64,000 nt of DNA from Bacteroidales bacterium (GCA_024398125.1 JAKSJO010000002.1:1-64000), one strand, 5' to 3'. Numbered from the stretch's first letter, positions 10,237-19,134 are shown. Program-made: numbers and translations. The notes: generated by a model not told the origin, from the letters alone.

Positions 10237-12326
10237 TTTACGGTCAATCTCTTTGTTATGGTTTCAGTACTGCCATCTTTGTAATGAATCTCGGCCTTGA
10301 GCATTCCACCGTTGTTGAGGGTGAAATATCCGTCTCCTTCGGCTGTGATCTTACGGTCATTCAGCGTCCATGAGATATCGCGGACATCATTGCAATTGAA
10401 TACCCTGAGCGAAATGTGGCTGCCTCGTACTATGGAACCATCCGAGTTCTTCTCTGTGGAGCCCATGTATATGAATGGATATCCATCACTGTATTGAGAC
10501 ACCGTCGTGACCGAAGTGCTCACAGTCTGGGTTCCTGGTGCGGATATGGCAATTTCGTACTTTGTCTTCGGCGCCAGACCTTCTATCGTATATGAATAAT
10601 TGCCTTTGCCGTCGTAGGATTTAACCTGGGACAGAGTCTTGCCATTGCAGCTGATGGCGCAGACGGCATCAGCCAGTGAACAGTTCCACTGAACGATTGC
10701 TGCATTCTGGAATGCCTCGGCCGTCGATATCGACAGCGGTCCTGTCACATTGAATCTGACACCGCTGGAATTCTTCTGGATGTCCGTAATAGCTATCTCA
10801 GGTGCCTTGCCGCTCCAGAATCGGAAGGCCGGGGTGGTATTGGGCTTGAAAGAGTCTGTCTTGCCGTATGGCCATGCTACCTGAGAGGTGGAAGATGCGG
10901 TAGGGGAGGCCTCGATGAGGTCGGCACATTGGTGTTCAGGTCGACAGTTGACTTCGTTGTAATACCATCGTTCCTCTGCTGTCATGTCGAAAGAATAGGT
11001 GTCGGACCATCCGGCCGCGTTATCAGACACGTCGACATGATAGATCAGCATTCCGGAAGTGCCGATGTATCTGTCCCATCCTTCATTCGACCTGCACTCG
11101 AAAAGATAGCATTCGCCTTTCTGGTCTCCTGCGGCATAGGCAAATGACCTGTTCCTGTTTATAGGCTCAAGGCTGTATTCTCCTGGCTCCAGTTCGATTT
11201 CTTTTCCCAGCCCAAGCTGATACCAGTCGACTGCGCAGTAATTTGGAGGTGTATTTGAGTCATTGTTGTAGCAGCCGCCATCCATGAGGCTCAGCGTACG
11301 CCAGAGTGCCTTTGATTCGCCTCCGCTTTCTTCGTAGTCGGTATCATAGAGGTCTGCAAGTCCGAGAGTATGGCTGAATTCATGGCAGAATGAACCAATG
11401 CCTGTGAAGATGGACTGCCCGTAAGAATTGATTCCCAATTCGGTGGACAGTGCATAGCTGTTTATCTTCTTGCCGTCAAGTGTAAGACTGATTCCGGCTC
11501 CATTGTAAAGCGACCAGGCGTGTGACCAGATGAAGTCTTCTCCTGCGCCATGCGCCTCGTCCTTGCCGGCGACGAATACGAACACATTGTCTACTTCGCC
11601 GTCCCCGTCATAGTCGTACAGGGAGTAATCGATGCTGCTGTCTGCGAGGCGGCATGCCTCGGCTATAAGATCTCCGGGACGGGCATCGAAGTTGTCCTCG
11701 CCGTTCTCTCCATAATATGCGTAGTCATGGCTGAGGGTGACAACGTCACTTACGTCGAACTCGAATTCGACTATGCCCTTGAACTGTTCATTGAAATAAT
11801 CAGCGGCGCTTCCTGTTGCGTTGTTGTAATTGTAGCCACGTTCATTGAGCATGGCTGTGAATCTGTTTCTTGAGTTCTTGAACTTGAGGTTTCTGAATTC
11901 GGCAAGGATGACCAGTCCGCGATGCTTTGTGCTGGCCTTGGTTGCCGTGAATTCCATAGGCCTCATGACTTGTCTTGCAGCCTTTCGCCTTTCGGCGCCA
12001 TTCCTGGCTATGGTCTGGTAAGGAATGTTGCGGCTGGCGTCCATTATGGATGCAGGGGCAGGGCGGTCGGCTCTGTATGAGCTTGCATGCCGCTTTCCCG
12101 AAGCGTCATAGCTGGCATATCTGTAATACCCGTCCTTACCCAGGGCTACAGCGTGCCCGTCCACTGTTGTAAGAATGCGGCTGAACTCGTCTCCACGCAG
12201 GCGAACCCTAAGAGTCGATCCATCCGGCTGGCGAAGAGTATACACTCCTTCGCGTGCGGGAATGGCAGAGATGCGGAAGGAAAGAGCAAACAGCAGGATA
12301 AGTATTAACGGAAAGCTTCTTTTCAT
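10233..12326 (-). CDS. M6-family secreted metalloprotease
   Basis: A 697-residue secreted protein with a signal peptide (residues 1-22, ending RISAIPA). The M6 (immune inhibitor A-like) catalytic domain spans about residues 130-480. The zinc site reads SFCHEFSHTLGLADLYD, that is HExxH followed by the third-ligand region GLADLYD. The DYDGDGEVDNVFVFVAG calcium/M6 signature lies ahead of it. The C-terminal 200 residues contain a fibronectin-III-like region (residues about 520-610) and a terminal beta domain. It likely degrades extracellular proteins. The -7 box ends four bases before the ATG, so the mRNA may be leaderless. Two small exported proteins follow in the same operon. Confidence 0.88.
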   Translation of the reverse strand: MKRSFPLILILLFALSFRISAIPAREGVYTLRQPDGSTLRVRLRGDEFSRILTTVDGHAVALGKDGYYRYASYDASGKRHASSYRADRPAPASIMDASRNIPYQTIARNGAERRKAARQVMRPMEFTATKASTKHRGLVILAEFRNLKFKNSRNRFTAMLNERGYNYNNATGSAADYFNEQFKGIVEFEFDVSDVVTLSHDYAYYGENGEDNFDARPGDLIAEACRLADSSIDYSLYDYDGDGEVDNVFVFVAGKDEAHGAGEDFIWSHAWSLYNGAGISLTLDGKKINSYALSTELGINSYGQSIFTGIGSFCHEFSHTLGLADLYDTDYEESGGESKALWRTLSLMDGGCYNNDSNTPPNYCAVDWYQLGLGKEIELEPGEYSLEPINRNRSFAYAAGDQKGECYLFECRSNEGWDRYIGTSGMLIYHVDVSDNAAGWSDTYSFDMTAEERWYYNEVNCRPEHQCADLIEASPTASSTSQVAWPYGKTDSFKPNTTPAFRFWSGKAPEIAITDIQKNSSGVRFNVTGPLSISTAEAFQNAAIVQWNCSLADAVCAISCNGKTLSQVKSYDGKGNYSYTIEGLAPKTKYEIAISAPGTQTVSTSVTTVSQYSDGYPFIYMGSTEKNSDGSIVRGSHISLRVFNCNDVRDISWTLNDRKITAEGDGYFTLNNGGMLKAEIHYKDGSTETITKRLTVK

Positions 12327-12330
12327 GTTG

Positions 12331-12362
12331 CAAAGTTAGCCATTTTTCCGCAACATAATCAA
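12331..12362 (-). promoter_or_regulatory. promoter of the M6 protease operon, apparently leaderless
   Basis: The minus strand reads TAACTTTG (12331-12338), then CAAC, then the ATG of the protease gene. A TTG (12360-12362) lies 21 bases upstream. With the usual start point about five bases after the box, transcription would begin at the A of the ATG. Confidence 0.6.
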
Positions 12363-12371
12363 AAAATGAAA

Positions 12372-12399
12372 GGACCGATCACCTCACAGCGAACGGCCC
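12372..12399 (-). terminator. terminator of the hc1 transcript
   Basis: On the minus strand GGGCCG pairs with CGGTCC (one G-U pair), with an inner four-pair stem around a TGTGAG loop, and a T-rich run TTTCATTTTTT follows. It ends the short hc1 transcript before the M6 protease promoter. Confidence 0.6.
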
Positions 12400-12420
12400 T
12401 TCAGACGTGTACTAAAACCT

Positions 12421-12465
12421 AAACCTGCTATATTGATGCAGAAGTTCAGGTTTACGTTGCATCAA
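12421..12465 (-). repeat. interleaved inverted repeats in the hc1 3' region
   Basis: AAACCTG (12421-12427) pairs with CAGGTTT (12447-12453), and TTGATGCA (12433-12440) pairs with TGCATCAA (12458-12465). Both are perfect and they interleave in the order of an H-type pseudoknot, or could be two alternative hairpins. The region lies between the hc1 stop and its terminator. Confidence 0.5.
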
Positions 12466-12493
12466 AAATGAAAAAAATTAGAAAAAGCTGAAA

Positions 12494-12670
12494 TTATTTC
12501 TTTGCCTCTTCTACAGATACCTTACGGAACTCCTTGAGATCCTTCATGAGGTCGAGAGCAGCCTTGCGTGCGCGTGCACCTGCAGCCTTGTTTCCCTTCT
12601 CAACCTGTGCATCGGCGTTCACTTCGAACTCGGCGATTTCAGCCTTGATTTTTGCTACAAGCTCTTTCAT
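12494..12670 (-). CDS. Hc1-type histone H1-like DNA-binding protein
   Basis: A 58-residue protein read directly from the minus strand: it starts MKELVAKIKAEI and ends VSVEEAKK, with TAA at 12494-12496. It is rich in Lys, Ala and Glu, has a central basic stretch KGNKAAGARARKAALDL, and matches the short histone H1-like Hc1 proteins common in Bacteroidales chromosomes. By family it would bind and compact DNA. It is a single cistron: pth ends about 95 bases upstream and its own terminator lies at 12372-12399, giving a 3' untranslated region near 100 bases that holds two interleaved inverted repeats. The start is the only ATG that opens the frame. Confidence 0.88.
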   Translation of the reverse strand: MKELVAKIKAEIAEFEVNADAQVEKGNKAAGARARKAALDLMKDLKEFRKVSVEEAKK

Positions 12671-12717
12671 TTTTCAAGATATTTAACAGTTAATAATTGA
12701 AATTCCGCTAATACAGA

Positions 12718-12736
12718 CTTTCGCCTTTTGCGAAAG
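12718..12736. repeat. short hairpin between pth and hc1
   Basis: CTTTCGC (12718-12724) and GCGAAAG (12730-12736) form a perfect 7-bp stem with a 5-base loop just after the pth stop. There is no following T run on the minus strand, so it is at best a weak end or processing signal. Confidence 0.4.
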
Positions 12737-12765
12737 ATAGTGATTAATCTTTGAATTCCAAACTA

Positions 12766-13335
12766 TTACGCATTTTTTTTGTTGAGGAAGTTCATCGCTC
12801 TGTCCGGTCCGATGGTGGTGAAATCCCGTACTCCGCCGATTACCTTCTTGCATAATTCAGGCATGGCCTCTTTCTCCTCAGGTGTCAGCTCGCCCAGGAC
12901 GAAGTCAATTTGTCCGCCTCTGCGAAAATCATTGCCAATACCCATTCTGATACGGGTAAAGTTTTGAGATTCAAGAAGTTCGATGATGTTTGCAAGTCCG
13001 TTGTGACCTCCGTCACTTCCGTTTTTTCGCATACGAAGAGTTCCGAAGGGAAGGTTGAGGTCATCACAGATGACGATCAGATTTTCAATGGGAATGTCCA
13101 ACTTGTTCATCCAATAGCGTATAGCGTTGCCGCTCAGGTTCATATAGGTGGAAGGCTTAAGCAAAGTGATCTTCCTTCCCTTGAACGTGGTCTCAGCTAC
13201 ACTGCCGTATCGTGCGGTTTCGAAAACAAGATTGGATGCCTGAGCCCAGGCATCCAATACCATAAATCCCATGTTGTGTCTGGTCGAATCGTACTCGGAA
13301 CCAATGTTCCCCAATCCTGCTACCAGATAGTTCAT
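12766..13335 (-). CDS. pth: peptidyl-tRNA hydrolase
   Basis: A 189-residue cytoplasmic enzyme that frees tRNA from peptidyl-tRNA dropped by ribosomes. The N-terminus YLVAGLGNIGSEYDSTRHNMGF carries the family signature with the catalytic His near residue 21. Further conserved blocks are KPSTYMNLSGNAI, VICDDLNLPFGTLRMRK and GSDGGHNGLANI (Pth signature 2), followed by RIRMGIG. It starts 20 bases after the rplY stop, an arrangement seen widely in bacteria, so rplY-pth is an operon expressed from the promoter near 14010. Confidence 0.96.
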   Translation of the reverse strand: MNYLVAGLGNIGSEYDSTRHNMGFMVLDAWAQASNLVFETARYGSVAETTFKGRKITLLKPSTYMNLSGNAIRYWMNKLDIPIENLIVICDDLNLPFGTLRMRKNGSDGGHNGLANIIELLESQNFTRIRMGIGNDFRRGGQIDFVLGELTPEEKEAMPELCKKVIGGVRDFTTIGPDRAMNFLNKKNA

Positions 13336-13355
13336 AGTTTGTCAGCAGACAACGA

Positions 13356-13919
13356 TTAACCCTTGTTAGAGTTACGGGTAGCCTTCACGCCGCAGACGAT
13401 GGTGTCCTTGTCGGTAAGGATGGTGATGTTGTCGTACTTGAGTGAACCAGCCTTGATCTTCTTGTCGAGATCGAGCTCGGTGATGTCAACTGGGAGCTCA
13501 TCAGGAAGGTTGGCCATAAGTGCGCTGATGCGGAGTGCACGGGTGTTGAGAGTGAACTTACCACCCTTCTGTACGCCGACTGAATGTCCGGTGATGGTTA
13601 CAGGAACCTTGATTGCAACTGGCTTGGTCTCGTTTACAGCGAGGAAGTCAACGTGAAGGCAGTTGTCCTTTACAGGGTGGAACTGGAGCTCGTGAACGAT
13701 TGCGGTATAAGACTGACCGTTGTCAAGGGTAAGGTCAACGATGTGTGACATAGGAGTCTCGATAAGACCCTTGAGTTCCTTCTCCTCAACGGTGAAGAGT
13801 ACGTTCTCCATTCCAAGACCATAAAGGTTGCAAGGTACGAGACCCTGTGCGCGGAATGCCTTGATTACGGCCTTGTTGCCTACCTGGCGAACCTTGCCGT
13901 TAAGTGCGAAATGCTGCAT
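13356..13919 (-). CDS. rplY: 50S ribosomal protein L25 (TL5/CTC long form)
   Basis: A 187-residue L25 of the long CTC/TL5 type. The N-terminal 95 residues form the 5S rRNA-binding beta-barrel domain (GLVPCNLYGLGMEN, then HIVDLTLDNGQSYTAIVHELQFHP). The C-terminal domain from about residue 95 carries VPVTITGHSVGVQKGG and the DLPDELPVDIT-like segment typical of the long form. It binds 5S rRNA in the large subunit. It is preceded by an 80-base leader with two hairpins and is co-transcribed with pth. Confidence 0.95.
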   Translation of the reverse strand: MQHFALNGKVRQVGNKAVIKAFRAQGLVPCNLYGLGMENVLFTVEEKELKGLIETPMSHIVDLTLDNGQSYTAIVHELQFHPVKDNCLHVDFLAVNETKPVAIKVPVTITGHSVGVQKGGKFTLNTRALRISALMANLPDELPVDITELDLDKKIKAGSLKYDNITILTDKDTIVCGVKATRNSNKG

Positions 13920-13948
13920 TGTTGATTTGTTTTAAAATGTGTTACTCA

Positions 13949-13994
13949 TCCCGGAACAGGCCCGGGACCCATTGCACCAAAAGCTGCTGCTTTT
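13949..13994 (-). other. two-hairpin leader of the rplY-pth mRNA
   Basis: Within the 80-base leader, AAAAGC/GCTTTT (13979-13984 with 13989-13994, loop of 4) and TCCCGG/CCGGGA (13949-13954 with 13962-13967, loop of 7) are perfect stems. They could be an autoregulatory target for L25, but nothing in the sequence proves this. Confidence 0.4.
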
Positions 13995-14006
13995 CAAATG
14001 CGGGCG

Positions 14007-14037
14007 CAAATATAGCGATTATCTTGAAGAATCGCAA
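14007..14037 (-). promoter_or_regulatory. promoter of rplY-pth
   Basis: On the minus strand a TTG/TTTG (14035-14037 and the next base) is followed after 20 bases by TATATTTG (14007-14014), an excellent fit to the Bacteroidota consensus. It begins about 88 bases ahead of the rplY ATG. Confidence 0.75.
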
Positions 14038-14040
14038 AAT

Positions 14041-15315
14041 TTAATCATATTCAACAAGTTCCGTGGCCTTGTTCCATTCAAGCTTGCGATAAGCGTTGTC
14101 CAGACGCATGTTTCCTTCAGATGGGAGATACATGCTCAAGCCGCAATGTACATCAATCTCGAATCCGGAGTATTCCAGCATGAATGACGGTGTGGCGGCC
14201 TTGTAGACCACGCATCCGTCAAGCGCATCCTGCAGACTCTTGGATTCATCTGCTGTGATGCTGCATTTCTCCAGCATATCCTGGAGGTCGAAGAACCATT
14301 TGCGGTTTGATCTGTAATACCTCTGGACCCTGTACCTGCTCAGCGTGCTGATATCGGCACGATAGTCATTGAACAGCTTCTTGCAGATGCCAGCCAGAGG
14401 CTCGAGCTTTTTGCAGTCGATAAGGGAGATTGTCGCACTCCTCATGGAACCGGATTGAGCGTTGTAGTAGTCGAAGTAATCCTGGCAGACGCCGATCACA
14501 TCGGGATCCTTCCCCTTCAGCAGTCTTTCACCCATGGTCTTGTAATCCAGTCCTTCAGCCAGAATCTCGGCCTGGGAGAATCCGATCATGTCACAATGAT
14601 CCCGAAGCTCGTAGGCTGTTTCTATTCCTCCCATAAGGCAGGCATCGAAAAGGATATAATCGAAATGGAATGGAAGAGCTTCGGCAAAGTCCACGAGCTC
14701 CATCTCGTATGCGAGAGCGCCGGACACCGTCTGGCCTATGCTCTTGACTCTCGGTTCGCCGTCGGCGAGAATCGGCTCCTTGTATGGCACGGCTCCGTCA
14801 GGGCGGGGCAGATAGCTTCCTGATCCGGACTTCCAAAGGTTGGGATTGTCATAAAAACCTGTTGGCAGCCATCCTGTAGCGTGAGAAGAGAATACCATTC
14901 CGTATCTGCTGGCCTTGAATATCTGGTCTACAGTCGTGAGCGCACTGCGCATGACTTCCTTGTCGGTCAGCATGCTCCCTTGCTCGAGAACCTTGATGGT
15001 GTCGCGTACCACCATTCCTTTGAGGTCGGTATATACATTCTCGATAACTGGTTCGCTGACCCCTTTGTATACGTTATGATGGGAGATTATGACCAAGGCA
15101 TCTCCTGAACATACTCCAGGGATATATCCTGAACAAAGGTCATTGATATCTTCTGTCAGGTCCGAGCTAAGGCTGTTTGCTCCTGCCGAATAGAGAATCA
15201 TCACCTTGTCATATGATTCCGGAAAGACTACGTTGCCGCAGTCGCATGTCAGCTTGCATGATGACAGCGCAAGAACGGTGAGGATGAATGTGAATATGTG
15301 TCTCAAGTACTTCAT
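14041..15315 (-). CDS. clostripain-family (C11) cysteine peptidase lipoprotein
   Basis: A 424-residue predicted lipoprotein (lipobox LALSSCK, Cys near residue 20). The C11/clostripain fold is recognisable: the start block DKVMILYSAGANSLSSDL, the catalytic-His region MVFSSHATGWLP near residue 145, and the catalytic-Cys block DYILFDACLMGGIETAYEL near residue 220. The family cleaves after basic residues and is common on the Bacteroidales cell surface. It starts 21 bases after the xerD stop on the same strand and is probably co-transcribed with it. The substrate is unknown. Confidence 0.86.
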   Translation of the reverse strand: MKYLRHIFTFILTVLALSSCKLTCDCGNVVFPESYDKVMILYSAGANSLSSDLTEDINDLCSGYIPGVCSGDALVIISHHNVYKGVSEPVIENVYTDLKGMVVRDTIKVLEQGSMLTDKEVMRSALTTVDQIFKASRYGMVFSSHATGWLPTGFYDNPNLWKSGSGSYLPRPDGAVPYKEPILADGEPRVKSIGQTVSGALAYEMELVDFAEALPFHFDYILFDACLMGGIETAYELRDHCDMIGFSQAEILAEGLDYKTMGERLLKGKDPDVIGVCQDYFDYYNAQSGSMRSATISLIDCKKLEPLAGICKKLFNDYRADISTLSRYRVQRYYRSNRKWFFDLQDMLEKCSITADESKSLQDALDGCVVYKAATPSFMLEYSGFEIDVHCGLSMYLPSEGNMRLDNAYRKLEWNKATELVEYD

Positions 15316-15336
15316 TTCAATGATAAAGCCTGCAAT

Positions 15337-16248
15337 TTAGCTCTTTTTCATTTCATTATCATCCAATATGACTGCATTTTTGCGTGGATGGTGGTCAAGA
15401 ATGTTCGCCTGCCATGTCGATGAGTCGATGTGGGTGTATATTTCGGTGGTCAGGATGCTCTCGTGCCCCAGCATCTCCTGGACGACCCTTAGGTCTGCTC
15501 CATTCTCTATCATGTGTGTAGCGAAGGAATGCCTGAATGTATGTGGCGAAATGCTCTTGCGGATTCCGGCCAGCAGTGTCTGCTTCTTAACCATATTGAA
15601 CACTGAAATGCGGCTGAGCGGACGTCCGAACCGGTTAAGGAAAACGATGTCTTCCGATTCGCTTCCATCTGGCTCCGGGCGGTCTTCCATGTATGCCGCG
15701 ATGCACTGGAGTGCCATTCCTCCGATAGGGACGAGCCGCTGTTTGTTCCCTTTTCCTATTATGCGGACGAAGCCTTGGTCGGCGTAGATATCAGACAGTT
15801 TCAGTGTCGCAAGTTCGCTGACGCGCAGTCCACAGCCATAAAGGACTTCCAGAATGGCTCTGTCTCTAAGGCCTGTCTCCGACTTCAGGTCAACTGAATC
15901 CAGGATGGCCTCAATCTCTTCCACGCTCAGCACATCGGGCAGGTAGCGTCCAAGCTTGGGCGCATCAACACCGTCGCAGGGGTTGTCCTTGCGCATGCCT
16001 TCAAGTATCGTCCAGTTGAAAAAAGACCGCAGAGCGCTGATGGTGCGCGCCTGGGAACGTTTTCCTATGTCTCGAGAACGCTTTGCAAGGTAGTCGTTGA
16101 TACTGTCGGAGTTTGCAGATACGGCATCGCACCCCGACTGCTCGAAGAACTCGGCCACGTCCGAGCCATACGCCGAAACTGTGTTCGGCGACATGCTCCT
16201 TTCAACCTTGAGCCAGTATCTGAAATCCTTGAGCGTCCGTTCGTCCAT
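15337..16248 (-). CDS. xerD: tyrosine recombinase XerD
   Basis: A 303-residue site-specific recombinase that resolves chromosome dimers with XerC at dif. The N-terminal SAM-like core-binding domain covers residues about 5-90. The catalytic domain shows the full set: YGCGLRVSEL (Arg I), GKGNKQRLVPI (Lys), SPHTFRHSFATH (His-x-x-Arg), LGHESILTTEIYTH (His and the nucleophile Tyr). The start is taken as the ATG at 16248 rather than the GTG at 16254, because that GTG overlaps the -7 box. The leader would then be absent or one base long. XerD versus XerC is judged from overall resemblance and is not certain. Confidence 0.88.
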   Translation of the reverse strand: MDERTLKDFRYWLKVERSMSPNTVSAYGSDVAEFFEQSGCDAVSANSDSINDYLAKRSRDIGKRSQARTISALRSFFNWTILEGMRKDNPCDGVDAPKLGRYLPDVLSVEEIEAILDSVDLKSETGLRDRAILEVLYGCGLRVSELATLKLSDIYADQGFVRIIGKGNKQRLVPIGGMALQCIAAYMEDRPEPDGSESEDIVFLNRFGRPLSRISVFNMVKKQTLLAGIRKSISPHTFRHSFATHMIENGADLRVVQEMLGHESILTTEIYTHIDSSTWQANILDHHPRKNAVILDDNEMKKS

Positions 16249-16253
16249 GGACA

Positions 16254-16261
16254 CAAATATA
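16254..16261 (-). promoter_or_regulatory. -7 box of xerD, five bases from its ATG
   Basis: The minus strand reads TATATTTG, then TGTCC, then the xerD ATG. The usual start point falls on or next to the start codon, suggesting a leaderless mRNA. Confidence 0.65.
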
Positions 16262-16273
16262 CTGAAAAAGGAC

Positions 16274-16281
16274 TATATTTG
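16274..16281 (+). promoter_or_regulatory. -7 box of uvrA
   Basis: TATATTTG lies 20 bases ahead of the uvrA ATG at 16302. The divergent xerD box is only 12 bases away, so the two promoters overlap and may compete. Confidence 0.7.
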
Positions 16282-16301
16282 TGTTTTCGATTTTTACTGG
16301 A

Positions 16302-19127
16302 ATGGCTCAGGAAGGCAGCATAATCATAAAGGGTGCGAGAAGCAACAATCTTAAGAATATTGACGTCGAGATTCCTCGTGGAAAATTGGTGGTGGTCACC
16401 GGTCTTTCGGGATCAGGCAAGTCATCGCTTGTTTTCGATACTCTTTTTGCGGAGGGACAGCGACGCTTTGCTGAAAGTATTTCTTCCTATGCCCGCCAGT
16501 TCCTGGGACGTATGACCAAGCCGGACGTGGACAGCATCGAAGGCATCCCTCCCGCAATTGCCATCGAACAGAAAGTCAATGTCCGCAATCCGCGTTCTAC
16601 TGTCGCAACCACTACCGAGATATATGATTACCTGCGTATAATCTTTGCCCGCATAGGACGTACCTATTCGCCGGTAAGCGGCAGGGAAGTACGCAAGGAC
16701 AGCGTGGCTGATGTGCTCTCTTTCATCCGTGAGGGCGATTCAAGAACTATCTATATTCTGTCAGACATCCGTTGGAAGGACAGGGAAGACAAGGTAGAGC
16801 TTATGCTCGCACTCAAGGAAGATGGCTTTTCCCGTTTCTACGATTGCGGAAACGGTTCCATCATTCGCATCGAGGATGTAATGACCGATCAGGCCTCATA
16901 TGAGACTCTTGACCTTTTCCTTCTGGTCGACAGGGCAAAGCTGGACGATGGAGAGGATGGACAATACCATATCTCGGAGGATCTTGAGACACGTTTCATG
17001 TCCTCGATTGCATCGGCCTTCGACAAGGGAGACGGAATGATGCGTGTCGTCAAGGAAAACGGCCCGCACGATTTCTCGAACCGTTTTGAACTGGATGGAA
17101 TGAGCTTCAGCATGCCTGATGACTATATGTTCAGTTTCAACAGTCCTATCGGCGCCTGCAAGGTCTGCGGAGGCCTTGGGAACGTCATCGGTGTAAGCGA
17201 GGACCTTGTCATTCCGGACAAGACCAAGAGCATCTATGATGGCGCCATTGCATGCTGGCGAGGAGAGAAGATGGGCTGGTTCAATGACCATCTCATCCAG
17301 GTGGCGGACAGATACAACATCCCGATTTTCACACCATGGTGCGAGCTGCCCGAGGAGGCAAAGAGGACGATATGGAACGGCCACAGCGTTGACGGAGATG
17401 ACGAGTCCATCGTAGGAATCAAGGAATTCTTCGACTGGGTGGAGACTCAGCGTTACAAGATACAGTTCAGGTTCATGCTCAACCGCTTCAGCGGCAGGAC
17501 TGTATGTCCTGAGTGCGGAGGAAGCAGGCTTCGCAAGGATGCCCTGTATGTCCGCGTGGGCGGCAAGAATATCCACGAGATACTCAGCATGAACATCAGC
17601 CAGGCTATCGATTACTTCGAGAATCTGGATCTTTCACCTTATGAGCGCGAGATAGTCGACAACCCGATACAGGAGATTGTTTCACGTCTCAAATGCCTGG
17701 ATGACGTAGGTCTGGCATACCTGACCCTGTCCCGCAACTGCAATACATTGTCGGGAGGAGAGAGTCAGCGAATCAATCTGGTAGCAGCATTGGGAAGCTC
17801 TCTGGTCGGATCCATGTACATCCTGGATGAACCGAGTATCGGACTGCATCCACGCGATACGGAGAGGCTGATATCCGTTCTCCGCAGACTGCGCGACATA
17901 GGCAATACCGTCGTCGTCGTCGAACATGACGAGGAGATCATAAAAGCTGCAGACATATTGGTCGACATGGGACCGAAGGCGGGCCTAGATGGCGGCTCCA
18001 TCATCTATCAGGGCAGTCTCAAGGAAGGTCGACAGCCGTCTGAGGAGGAAATCGGCAGGTCTCTTACATTACAGTATATCCTTGGCAGGCGCAAGCGTAT
18101 AGACCGCGTCCTACGCAAGCCATACGGAGAGATAAAGGTCCTCGGTGCCATGGAACACAACCTGAAGAACGTTGACGTCTCATTCCCGCTGGGAACGCTC
18201 ACTGTCGTGACAGGAGTCAGCGGTTCCGGCAAGTCATCGCTGGTCGGCGACATCCTTTATCCTGCACTTTACAGACATATCAATGAGTCCGGCGACCTCC
18301 CAGGACTGTTCCATGGTCTTGCAGGCGATCTTAACGGAATCTCGCGTGTTGAATACGTTGACCAGAATCCTATCGGCAAGAGTTCCCGTTCCAATGCAGT
18401 GACCTATCTCAAGGCATGGGACGATATACGCAAGCTCCTGTCCGAACAGCAATACGCAAAGATAAACGGCTACACTCCGTCATTCTTCTCATTCAACCAG
18501 GATGGAGGACGCTGCCCTGACTGTCAGGGTGAAGGATATGTCCATATAGAAATGCAGTTCATGGCAGACGTGACCATGTTATGCGAGTCTTGCGGAGGAA
18601 AGCGTTTCAAGCCGGATATCCTTGAAGTCCGTTACAACGGCAAGAATGTGGACGACATACTTGACATGACTGTTGACGAGGCGGTCGAGTTCTTCTCGCA
18701 AGGCAAGGAAGATCATGCAAAGCATGTCGTGATGAAGCTTAAGCCGCTTCAGGAAGTCGGTCTGGGCTATATCAAGCTCGGTCAAAGCAGCAGTACGCTT
18801 TCGGGAGGTGAAAGTCAGCGAATCAAGCTCGCAAGTTTTCTGTCCATGAGTGAAAACAGCTCGAACCGCATACTCTTCATATTTGATGAACCAACTACCG
18901 GACTGCATTTCCATGATGTCGAAAAGCTCATCAAAGCTTTCGATGCTCTCTTGGACAAGGGACATTCTCTGGTTGTCGTCGAACACAATATGGACGTGAT
19001 CCGTGCGGCAGACTGGCTTATTGACCTCGGCCCTGAGGCTGGCGATGCCGGTGGAAAGGTTGTCTTTGCAGGTACGCCTCGCGATATGGCTGCTTCTTGT
19101 GACAGCTGGACGGCCAGATACCTATAA
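16302..19127 (+). CDS. uvrA: excinuclease ABC subunit A
   Basis: A 941-residue DNA-damage sensor of nucleotide excision repair that loads UvrB. It has two ABC ATPase modules: Walker [16 protein letters not shown] near residue 28 and [15 protein letters not shown] near residue 640, with signature motifs LSGGESQRI in both halves. The second zinc module is complete ([13 protein letters not shown], then CESCGGKRF). The first one looks incomplete: only ACKVCGG is present and the expected upstream CxxC pair is replaced by [13 protein letters not shown]. The start is the ATG at 16302, because the GTG at 16281 is the last base of the -7 box. Bacteroidota often carry more than one UvrA, so this may be one of two paralogues. 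Confidence 0.94.
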   Translation: MAQEGSIIIKGARSNNLKNIDVEIPRGKLVVVTGLSGSGKSSLVFDTLFAEGQRRFAESISSYARQFLGRMTKPDVDSIEGIPPAIAIEQKVNVRNPRSTVATTTEIYDYLRIIFARIGRTYSPVSGREVRKDSVADVLSFIREGDSRTIYILSDIRWKDREDKVELMLALKEDGFSRFYDCGNGSIIRIEDVMTDQASYETLDLFLLVDRAKLDDGEDGQYHISEDLETRFMSSIASAFDKGDGMMRVVKENGPHDFSNRFELDGMSFSMPDDYMFSFNSPIGACKVCGGLGNVIGVSEDLVIPDKTKSIYDGAIACWRGEKMGWFNDHLIQVADRYNIPIFTPWCELPEEAKRTIWNGHSVDGDDESIVGIKEFFDWVETQRYKIQFRFMLNRFSGRTVCPECGGSRLRKDALYVRVGGKNIHEILSMNISQAIDYFENLDLSPYEREIVDNPIQEIVSRLKCLDDVGLAYLTLSRNCNTLSGGESQRINLVAALGSSLVGSMYILDEPSIGLHPRDTERLISVLRRLRDIGNTVVVVEHDEEIIKAADILVDMGPKAGLDGGSIIYQGSLKEGRQPSEEEIGRSLTLQYILGRRKRIDRVLRKPYGEIKVLGAMEHNLKNVDVSFPLGTLTVVTGVSGSGKSSLVGDILYPALYRHINESGDLPGLFHGLAGDLNGISRVEYVDQNPIGKSSRSNAVTYLKAWDDIRKLLSEQQYAKINGYTPSFFSFNQDGGRCPDCQGEGYVHIEMQFMADVTMLCESCGGKRFKPDILEVRYNGKNVDDILDMTVDEAVEFFSQGKEDHAKHVVMKLKPLQEVGLGYIKLGQSSSTLSGGESQRIKLASFLSMSENSSNRILFIFDEPTTGLHFHDVEKLIKAFDALLDKGHSLVVVEHNMDVIRAADWLIDLGPEAGDAGGKVVFAGTPRDMAASCDSWTARYL

Positions 19128-19134
19128 TAATAAG

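Noticed and set aside
15337-16248. Mobile-element integrase
   Set aside because: The protein has XerD features, there is no adjacent tRNA attachment site, direct repeat or phage gene, and the neighbours are housekeeping genes.
16281-16301. Upstream GTG start of uvrA
   Set aside because: The GTG begins on the last base of the TATATTTG box, so the mRNA would start after it.
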